The position numbers were made by a program, and so were the translations under genes. Below are positions 10,101-15,037 of a DNA stretch of 15,037 bases, piece after piece. Within the stretch, counting starts at the first letter, position 1. Each line of letters begins with the position of its first letter. The DNA is from JBOGED01 sp050743625 (GTDB lineage: Bacteria; Actinomycetota; Nitriliruptoria; Euzebyales; Egibacteraceae): NCBI GenBank assembly GCA_050743625.1, contig JBOGED010000580.1:1-15037 (forward strand), written 5' to 3'. The notes beneath the pieces are model-generated. The model saw only the letters and a list, made by a program, of their open reading frames with translations. It ran no database searches and was not told the DNA's origin.

Positions 10101-10957
10101 CGGCCGTATGCGGTCAGGGCGCGGAGGGCGCGGAGGGTCTCGATCCCGCGCCATTCCAAGGTTGACGCGTGGCTGGGCGGTTCCCACAAGATCGGCCAGC
10201 CACCGTCTGGCTGCTGATCTCGCTCGAGCCGGTCGAGGTGGCCTTCGACCAGGTCGTCGGCGAACAGCCGCCGCCACGGGCTGGCGGGCGTCGGCGCGAG
10301 GTGGAGCGGCGTCACGCCGTAGCGCTTGTCGCCGGGGTCCTCCCGGTACCACGACGCCTTCGGCAGCTGCTCGGCGATCGCCGGCACCAGCGCCCTCGCG
10401 CGATCCTGGTCTCCGACGTGCTCCAAGAGCACGAGGACCTGGGCGAGGGCGTGAGCATCGTCGGGTAGTCCGGCGTCGAGCGCCGACCAGCAGTACGCCG
10501 TGGCCCGCGCGAGCCAGGGGTGCTCGGCCCCCATGCGGTACAGCAGGCCGGCGAGGCCCGCCGTGGGGTTGAGGCCGGGCGCGTACGTCCACTCCGTCAT
10601 GTGCTCGGCGCGGGGATAGGACTCGATCACCGGGAAGGCGAGGGGCACGGCGCCCTGCGAATCGGTGACCGAGCCGAGGTAGTCACAAGCCCACCGCACC
10701 ATGGGCCCGTCAGGCGCGCCGGCGGCGGCGAGCGCCTGGAACGCCGCCTCGACGGAGATCGGCAGGCTGGCGGGGCACCGCGTGTCCGGCTCGAGCCCGT
10801 GCCCGAACCCGCCGTCGTCGTTCTGATAGCCGCGCAGGGCGTCGACCACGCCAGCGGCAGGCGCGCCCTCGAATAACGCGGCGAACAGGCGCCGCTCGAG
10901 CAGGCGCGCCTCACGCAAGATGAAGGCCCGGCCCGCGATGAAGGTGTCGTTGGTCAT
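10097..10957 (-). CDS. Prenyltransferase/terpene-cyclase-fold (alpha/alpha toroid) protein
   Basis: The 286-residue protein carries the QxxxGG(W/F) repeat of the squalene-cyclase/prenyltransferase barrel twice, near each end: QNDDGGFG at 45-52 and QQPDGGW at 248-254. Ala-rich paired helices lie between them. The DXDD acid motif of squalene-hopene cyclases and the metal ligands of protein prenyltransferases are not seen, and the length is about half that of a full cyclase. It is therefore better described as a stand-alone toroid-fold protein than as a known enzyme. It starts at ATG 10957 with GGGAG ten bases upstream. It lies 90 bases downstream of the AraC-type gene on the same strand, so it may share its transcript. 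The substrate is unknown. Confidence 0.72.
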   Translation of the reverse strand: MTNDTFIAGRAFILREARLLERRLFAALFEGAPAAGVVDALRGYQNDDGGFGHGLEPDTRCPASLPISVEAAFQALAAAGAPDGPMVRWACDYLGSVTDSQGAVPLAFPVIESYPRAEHMTEWTYAPGLNPTAGLAGLLYRMGAEHPWLARATAYCWSALDAGLPDDAHALAQVLVLLEHVGDQDRARALVPAIAEQLPKASWYREDPGDKRYGVTPLHLAPTPASPWRRLFADDLVEGHLDRLERDQQPDGGWPILWEPPSHASTLEWRGIETLRALRALTAYGR

Positions 10958-11046
10958 GGCGCATCATGCTCCCGGCCGCCGCCGTCTGTCTTGGAAGAAT
11001 CAGACCTTCCGGCGGCACCTGTGCGGCGGGAGCGAGTCCGTGGCCC

Positions 11047-11754
11047 CTATGCGCGGAAGACGGAGCTAGGGCGGCCGGGCGTCAGAGCGGTCGGGGCAAC
11101 GCCTGCCAGCTTCCGGCTGTCCCTGCAGAGATGGGCCTGGTCGGCGTACCCTGCCCGCAGCGCGAGCTGGGCGAGGCCCAGCTCAGGCGCCTGTGTCGCC
11201 AGCGCGAGGAACCGGCGAAAGCGCAACACCCGGTGAAGCGTCTTCGGCCCGTAGCCGACCGCGCTCGTCATCCGGCGGTTCAGCTGACGCTCGCTGATTC
11301 CCAGGCGCTGCGCCAGGGCGGCCACCGGGCTGGCGGGCGAGGGCGCGCCGAGCGCGGCGACGGCTGCCTCGACCAGGCGATCGGGCGGCACGGCGGCCGG
11401 GAGCCACGCGAGCAACGCCCGCTCGAGCCCGAGGGCGGCGGCGCGCAGCGAGCTGGCCTCATGCAGCCGCTCTGCCAAGTGGTCCGAGCGGTTCCCGAGG
11501 AGCGCCGACGCCGGCACTCTCCGATCGAGAAGCTCGCATGCCGCGACGCCGAGGACAGTGGGAGCCAGGCCGGGACGGAACCGTATCCCCGCGAAGAACG
11601 CTCCGGGATCCGCGACCAGCGGCACGGGTCTCGTGTCCGGGCCAGCGACGAAGACGCGCTCACCGTCCCACACGATGTCGATGCATCCGTCGGGCAGGAC
11701 GCGGTCGGTGTACGGCGCGCCGTCGTCCGCAAACCGGCCCGCCCAGCTGCACAC
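11047..11754 (-). CDS. AraC-family transcriptional regulator (N-terminal DUF6597-like), 5' end frameshifted
   Basis: This is a DNA-binding regulator of the AraC/XylS class. The N-terminal sensing part carries RVLPDGCIDIVWDG (about 18-31) and FVAGPDTRPVP, typical of the DUF6597-type domain. The C-terminal part has two helix-turn-helix units, the first around AALAQRLGISERQLNRRM and the second around LAQLALRAGYADQAHLCRDS. The uninterrupted frame starts at a GTG (11754) in the middle of the conserved AGHVVCSW phrase, with no ribosome site. The natural start is probably the GTG at 11806 in a different frame (see 11755-11806). That start lies four bases after the stop of the LLM oxidoreductase gene, so the two genes form a coupled pair. 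If the break is real, the regulator lacks about the first 20 residues but keeps both helix-turn-helix units. Confidence 0.8.
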   Translation of the reverse strand: MCSWAGRFADDGAPYTDRVLPDGCIDIVWDGERVFVAGPDTRPVPLVADPGAFFAGIRFRPGLAPTVLGVAACELLDRRVPASALLGNRSDHLAERLHEASSLRAAALGLERALLAWLPAAVPPDRLVEAAVAALGAPSPASPVAALAQRLGISERQLNRRMTSAVGYGPKTLHRVLRFRRFLALATQAPELGLAQLALRAGYADQAHLCRDSRKLAGVAPTALTPGRPSSVFRA

Positions 11755-11806
11755 GACGTGCCCGGCGAAGCGGCTGGGCCGGATCCCACTCGCGGTACTC
11801 CCGCAC
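11755..11806 (-). other. Out-of-frame 5' end of the AraC-family gene
   Basis: From the GTG at 11806 the minus strand reads VREYREWDPAQPL, the typical opening of AraC regulators with this sensing domain. The downstream frame reads AGHVVCSWAGRF. Removing one base near 11767 joins them into a single product. It is therefore a one-base insertion, either a sequencing or assembly error or a real mutation. Confidence 0.65.
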
Positions 11807-11810
11807 AGGC

Positions 11811-12680
11811 TCAGCCCAGGTCGGCCAAGGCGGGGATCAGCTCACGGCCGGCACGCTGGGTGAAGGCGACGTTGTCACCCCGGGGGACGAGCCACACGAC
11901 ACCGACACCGAGCTTCGCGTAGGACGCCATATCGTCGAGGAACCCCTGGCGGTCCTCGAACGGGTCGACGACCGCCATGACCGTCTTCTCGATCGCCGCG
12001 TAGTCCCGGCCTTCGGCGTCGCAGTGGCCGCGCAGCACGTCGAGCTTGTGGGCCACCTCCTCCTGGCTGCTGGCGAACAGGTTGCACGCGTCCGCGAACC
12101 GGGCTACAAGCCGGAGCGTCTTGCGCTCCCCGCCTCCACCGATCAGGATCGGCGGGTGGGGCTGTTGGAGAGGTTGCGGGCTGCACAGCGTCTCGGCGAG
12201 CTGGTAGTGGCGGCCCTCGTAGGGGCCGTTGTCGCTGCTCCACATCTGTAGGCAGATCTCGATCGCCTCCTCGAGCCGCTCGAACCGCTCGGCGACCGGC
12301 GGGAACGGGACCCCAAGCGCGCGGTGCTCGTGCTCGTGCCACGCCGCGCCGATCGCGAGCTGCGCGCGTCCCCCGGAGAGCACGTCCAGGGAGGTCACGA
12401 TCTTCGCCAGCAGGCCGGGGTGGCGGTAGGTGACCCCGGTGACGAGCAGGCACAGGCCCACCGTCTCGGTGTGCGCGGCCAGGAAGCTGGCCACCGTGTA
12501 CCCCTCGAGCATCGGGTCCTCTACAGGACCGGCGAAGCCGATCTGGAAGTAGTGGTCCATCGGCGCGAGCCAGGCCATCCCCGCCTCCTCCGCCGCCTCT
12601 CCGATCGCCGCAAGGGTCGGCGCGATCGAGCGGGGGCCGTCCGGGAACGCGAAGCTGACGGGGTGCAGTCCAACACGCAT
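11811..12680 (-). CDS. LLM-class F420-dependent oxidoreductase, Rv1855c type
   Basis: This luciferase-like (LLM, PF00296) TIM-barrel oxidoreductase probably uses coenzyme F420 (or FMN); its substrate is unknown. The 289-residue product follows the TIGR03560 (Rv1855c) pattern closely: MRVGLHPVSFAFPDGP at the start, MDHYFQIG (41-48), VTGVTYRHPGLLAKI (80-94), LSGGR (101-105), GAAWHEHEHRALG (111-123) and the phosphate/cofactor-binding ILIGGGGERKTLRL. ATG 12680 is chosen because the family begins here and GAGGAG lies about ten bases upstream; upstream in-frame codons to 12725 are not family-like. The AraC-type gene begins four bases after its stop. The gap upstream (12681-12914) holds several repeats and palindromes. 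Confidence 0.9.
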   Translation of the reverse strand: MRVGLHPVSFAFPDGPRSIAPTLAAIGEAAEEAGMAWLAPMDHYFQIGFAGPVEDPMLEGYTVASFLAAHTETVGLCLLVTGVTYRHPGLLAKIVTSLDVLSGGRAQLAIGAAWHEHEHRALGVPFPPVAERFERLEEAIEICLQMWSSDNGPYEGRHYQLAETLCSPQPLQQPHPPILIGGGGERKTLRLVARFADACNLFASSQEEVAHKLDVLRGHCDAEGRDYAAIEKTVMAVVDPFEDRQGFLDDMASYAKLGVGVVWLVPRGDNVAFTQRAGRELIPALADLG

Positions 12681-12730
12681 GGCACAGGCTCCTCTCGGGA
12701 TCCAGCTCCAGCCTAGGGCGCCCACTGTGA

Positions 12731-12740
12731 GATGAGAATC
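12731..12740 (+). repeat. Left arm of a distant inverted repeat
   Basis: GATGAGAATC here is the exact reverse complement of GATTCTCATC at 12910-12919, 169 bases away. The right copy overlaps the last codons of the acyl-CoA-dehydrogenase-like gene. Confidence 0.5.
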
Positions 12741-12750
12741 GGCTACATGC

Positions 12751-12763
12751 CGCCTGGTTTGCC
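12751..12763 (+). repeat. Left copy of a 13-base direct repeat
   Basis: CGCCTGGTTTGCC occurs here and again exactly at 12896-12908. Both copies lie between the LLM gene and the acyl-CoA-dehydrogenase-like gene. They could be paired regulator sites or the footprint of a local duplication. Confidence 0.5.
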
Positions 12764-12794
12764 GGGTTCGCGCCAGTTGGTTGGTGGCCTATTC

Positions 12795-12807
12795 CTGCAC
12801 TGTGCAG
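12795..12807. promoter_or_regulatory. Palindrome CTGCAC-T-GTGCAG, operator candidate for the LLM/AraC pair
   Basis: This is a six-base inverted repeat around one central base, 115 bases before the LLM oxidoreductase start. A half-related copy, CTGCACAGT, sits at 12834-12842. Between them is a second, looser palindrome (TGCCG-N6-CGGCA, 12813-12828). Eleven of the bases recur at 9462-9472. It may be the binding site of the adjacent AraC-type regulator, which is inference. Confidence 0.35.
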
Positions 12808-12833
12808 ACTAATGCCGGTAGTTCGGCAAAACT

Positions 12834-12842
12834 CTGCACAGT
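12834..12842 (+). promoter_or_regulatory. Second CTGCACAGT copy in the LLM upstream region
   Basis: CTGCACAGT lies 26 bases from the 12795-12807 palindrome, in the opposite orientation to the minus-strand copy inside it. Together they look like a paired operator. Confidence 0.3.
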
Positions 12843-12895
12843 AGCGCCCGGCGCTTCGTTCGATGCCTCGCGCGAGCGCGGAAAGGGTCACGGGA

Positions 12896-12908
12896 CGCCT
12901 GGTTTGCC
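12896..12908 (+). repeat. Right copy of the 13-base direct repeat
   Basis: This is an exact second copy of CGCCTGGTTTGCC (first at 12751-12763). One base later the inverted arm GATTCTCATC (12910-12919) begins. Confidence 0.5.
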
Positions 12909-12914
12909 TGATTC

Positions 12915-14039
12915 TCATCCTCCGGGGAGGCGGCGCCAGCCGCCATGAGCTGCTGTGCAGGAGAGGACGCCACCAGCGGCGTTCCCGGCGAGGGTATGCC
13001 AGCGGTGCAGGGCGGCGGCACGGGCGGGGAGGGTCTGGGCCTGGACGAGCAGGAACAGCGCGGTGCGGGCGAGCCGGCCGGCCGGGTCGTCCGGGGTCAT
13101 CGCCCGGCCGCCGCTCGCGACGACCAGGGCGGTCGTGGCCGTGGTGAGCAGGACGCTCGCCTCGGCGCGGCCGGCGCGGCGCTCGTCGAGGCGGTGGCCG
13201 TCAGGGTCGTCGTCGGCGAGCCGGTAGCAGTGCGCGCGGACCTGGTCGAGCCGGCTCCGCAGTAGGGCCGCGAGGCTGGCCGCCTCGGCATCGCGCTCAC
13301 CCGCCCGCGCCAGCTCGCGCAGCGCGGCGGCCGTCACCCCGAACATCGCCGGCTTCGCGTCGGACGCGCTCACGTCGTCGCGAGCCTGCCAAACCTCGTG
13401 CGGCATGCGGGCGACGACGTGGCGGTCACCGACCACGAGCCCGTCGAAATCGAGCCCTACCGTCATCGCTCCCGCGACGGCCGCGGTCTGCATCGGTGGG
13501 GACGCGCGCAGCCCCGGCCGCGGGGCGGCCTCGATGATCACCCACACGATATGCGCCTGGTCGTCGATCCCGCCAAGCAGCATCACGTCGTTGATGCCCC
13601 ACCCGGTGTACCAGGGCGCGCTCCCCTGGAACCGCCAACCACCAGCCACCCGCTCCGCGACGACGGGGCGCTCGGGGAACCGCCGCAGGTGCGCGAAGGC
13701 AATACCGGCCACGACCTCGCCGGTGGCAAGCTTTGGAAGCAGCTCCGCGCGCAGCGGCGCGGCGCTCGCGGCGAGGAGCAGCATCGGCGTGTGGTGCTGC
13801 TCTTGGACGAACCACGTCGTGGGGCACGCGCCGGCCAGGATCTCGCCCACGGCCCGGAACACCGAGCGCGGCGAGGACGACCCACCCACCTCGGCGGGCG
13901 CCCGCAACCCCAGCAGCCCCGCCTTCGCGAGCGCATCGAGGTGGGAGCGCGGCACCCCCTCCTGTTCGACCTCAACGGCGGACGGCTCGAGCAGCTCGGC
14001 CGTGAGCCGAGCAGCAGCCTCGATATATGCATCGCTCAC
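12915..14039 (-). CDS. Acyl-CoA dehydrogenase-like flavoprotein
   Basis: The 374-residue product has the acyl-CoA dehydrogenase layout. A helical N-terminal domain contains HLDALAKAGLLGLRAPAEVGG. A middle beta domain contains GGWRFQGSAPWYTGWGINDVMLLGG, where flavin and substrate would meet. A helical C-terminal domain contains SGGRAMTPDDPAGRLARTALFLLVQAQT. I cannot identify the catalytic Glu of true dehydrogenases, so it may belong to the related flavin monooxygenase-like branch (DszC/HpaB type); the substrate is unknown. The start is GTG 14039 (VSDAYIEAAARL) or GTG 14066. The former is preferred because the residues before it are Gly-rich and unlike the family. It lies downstream of the ASCH gene on the same strand and may be cotranscribed with it. 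Confidence 0.75.
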   Translation of the reverse strand: MSDAYIEAAARLTAELLEPSAVEVEQEGVPRSHLDALAKAGLLGLRAPAEVGGSSSPRSVFRAVGEILAGACPTTWFVQEQHHTPMLLLAASAAPLRAELLPKLATGEVVAGIAFAHLRRFPERPVVAERVAGGWRFQGSAPWYTGWGINDVMLLGGIDDQAHIVWVIIEAAPRPGLRASPPMQTAAVAGAMTVGLDFDGLVVGDRHVVARMPHEVWQARDDVSASDAKPAMFGVTAAALRELARAGERDAEAASLAALLRSRLDQVRAHCYRLADDDPDGHRLDERRAGRAEASVLLTTATTALVVASGGRAMTPDDPAGRLARTALFLLVQAQTLPARAAALHRWHTLAGNAAGGVLSCTAAHGGWRRLPGG

Positions 14040-14111
14040 GCCACCCGACCCTACCCCTCGCGGCACGAGCCCGGCGACGCGCTCTTGGCCGCAACCTGGG
14101 CAGCGACCTGC

Positions 14112-14479
14112 TCACCTTGGTGGATCGAGGAGCTCGATGCCGATGGCGACGACCCCGAGGGCCTCGCGCTCGGGTGGGTAGATCTGGCGGATGTTGGCCA
14201 GCTGCTCCTCTCTTGTGGCGGTGGGGTTGACGCTGTCACGGGCTCGTGATCGAACATCTCCTCGAAGCTGTGGTAACGGGCGACGCGGGTGACACGGGTG
14301 AGGACCTCCTCATCCCGGCACCGGAACCGGATCAGATTGCCCTCGGTGATCCTGCGCCGGCTGGAGTCGTTGACCCGAATCTCTACGGTCTTACGACCGC
14401 TGGCGATCAGGTCGAAGTACCGCTTATAGATGCCCATCTCGTGGGCGCGAGGCCGGATCAAGCTCCCGACGTTACCCAC
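14112..14479 (-). pseudogene. ASCH-domain protein gene with a central frameshift
   Basis: ASCH domains are small beta-barrel modules thought to bind RNA or modified nucleotides; the role here is unknown. The first frame, from GTG 14479 (GGAG seven bases upstream), gives YFDLIASGRKTVEIRV, then NLIRFRCRDEEVLTRVTRVA and SFEEMFDHEPVTA, all typical. After that it turns into a Ser/Pro/Ala-rich tail ending at 14051, unlike the family. The conserved continuation VNPTATREEQLANIRQIYPP and EREALGVVAIGIELL is in the next frame and stops at 14112. One missing base near 14230 (expected GCGGTC, observed GCGTC) explains the switch. Repaired, the protein would have about 122 residues, normal for this family. 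A sequencing error is as likely as true inactivation. ATG 14437 is an alternative start. Confidence 0.75.
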
Positions 14480-14645
14480 TCCCTGTCTCCCCCGAGCTCG
14501 CGATAAGGGAAAGAACCCCTACGCACCGTGGAACGCCGAACCTGCGACCGTCCCCGCCGAAGGCCCGAACTCGCATGCTGGCCCCCTGTTCGGGGAAGGC
14601 TCACGCCTCACACGCTCGTCGGGCTGGGGCAGAGCCCCGCTAGAC

Positions 14646-15037
14646 CTATCCGGCCACGCGGCGGCGCGGCAGACCCGCGGCGGCAAGGAGCTCCTCCTCG
14701 GTGTCGACCCCAACGTGAGGTTGTCACGCAGCGAGGCGCTCAGCAGGCACGCGGCCTGCGCCAGGTACGCGCAGCGCGGGGGAAATCATGTGAGCTGGCG
14801 AGATCAGCGACCTCTCGGCCGTCCCACCACACCATGCCCTCGATCGGCGTGAGCAGGCCCACCAGGGCCCGCAGCAGCGTCGTCATGCCGCTCCCGACCG
14901 ACCCGCGCACCACCGTGAACGAGCCAGCGGCCAGGTCCAGGTCGATGCCGCTCACGCGGAATGGGGCCTCCCCACCAGCATGGCAAGTCCACCAACGACT
15001 GCCCTGGGTGTGTCGGCTCAGGTCCGGATTCCGGACC
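14646..15037 (-). pseudogene. Degenerate ABC-type ATPase fragment (runs off right edge)
   Basis: The minus strand encodes the beginning of an exporter-type ABC ATPase: SGIDLDLAAGSFTVVRG, then the P-loop GSVGSGMTTLLRALVGLL and WWDGREVADLA. The invariant Walker A Lys is Met, so ATP hydrolysis would be lost. The reading frame then breaks near 14764 (PRAA continues as YLAQAACLLSASLRDNLTLG in another frame) and again near 14707, at a GGGG run (DTEEELLAAAGLP), and hits a stop at 14646. The signature motif and Walker B are absent. The sequence upstream of the GTG at 14955 stays open to the window edge, so the true 5' part lies outside. This is a multiply broken remnant, not a functional gene. Confidence 0.75.
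15021..15037. repeat. Palindrome at the right edge
   Basis: GGTCCGG-ATT-CCGGACC is a seven-base inverted repeat that reaches the last base of the window and may extend beyond it. It resembles the operator-like palindrome at 9501-9518, sharing TCCGG...ATTCCGGA with one base less in the centre. Confidence 0.4.

Noticed and set aside
11875..12918. Minus-strand frame of 347 residues over the LLM gene
   Set aside because: It is out of frame with the strongly conserved LLM oxidoreductase and consists of Arg/Pro-rich shadow sequence.
13398..14249. Plus-strand frame of 283 residues antisense to the acyl-CoA-dehydrogenase-like gene
   Set aside because: It is the complement of a gene with a recognisable fold and has no motif or ribosome site of its own.
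14624..14640. GGGGC-AGA-GCCCC hairpin as a terminator
   Set aside because: The stem is only five base pairs, with no T-run on either strand, so it is not a convincing intrinsic terminator.
14480..14645. Possible tRNA or attachment site between the ASCH gene and the ABC relic
   Set aside because: GGTTCGGCGTTCC on the minus strand looks faintly like a T-arm, but no arms pair and no acceptor stem is found.

Overview
The window is high-GC DNA with dense, back-to-back genes, many GTG or TTG starts and proteins rich in Ala, Arg, Gly and Val. This points to an actinomycete-like bacterium (Actinomycetota). Two features support that: a fused double-ATPase oligopeptide transporter in the mycobacterial oppB-oppC-oppD-oppA order, and an F420-dependent oxidoreductase of the Rv1855c type. 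The genus cannot be read from the sequence.

Left part (1-3573): the first kilobase on the minus strand is the N-terminal and central part of an AAA-ATPase regulator of the LuxR/LAL (MalT-like) type, which runs off the left edge. Divergent from it is a complete phosphoenolpyruvate synthase gene (ppsA).

Centre (3580-9540): four minus-strand genes with almost no spacing form a complete peptide importer operon. In transcription order they are two permeases (oppB, oppC), a fused two-domain ATPase (oppD) and a lipoprotein binding protein (oppA). A short divergent gene at 9540 encodes a one-helix membrane protein of unknown function. It may be leaderless, with a palindrome and a -10-like element just upstream.

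Right part (10097-15037): this is a run of minus-strand accessory genes. They are a small terpene-cyclase-fold (prenyltransferase-like) protein, an AraC-type regulator coupled to an Rv1855c-type LLM flavin/F420 oxidoreductase, an acyl-CoA-dehydrogenase-like protein, an ASCH-domain protein and the wreck of an ABC-type ATPase. Three of these carry frame breaks. The AraC gene has an apparent one-base gain near its 5' end, the ASCH gene has an apparent one-base loss in its middle, and the ABC ATPase has two frame breaks, a Met in place of the Walker A Lys, and an early stop. This right end is therefore either decaying or poorly assembled.

The least-explained signal is a short intergenic motif, CTGCACA(A/G)T. 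It lies in sense orientation ahead of ppsA, oppB, the 9540 gene and the LLM oxidoreductase gene, and twice takes a palindromic form. I found no clearly new multi-gene system. The most checkable new points are this motif, the hidden frameshifts and the paired repeats at 12731-12919.
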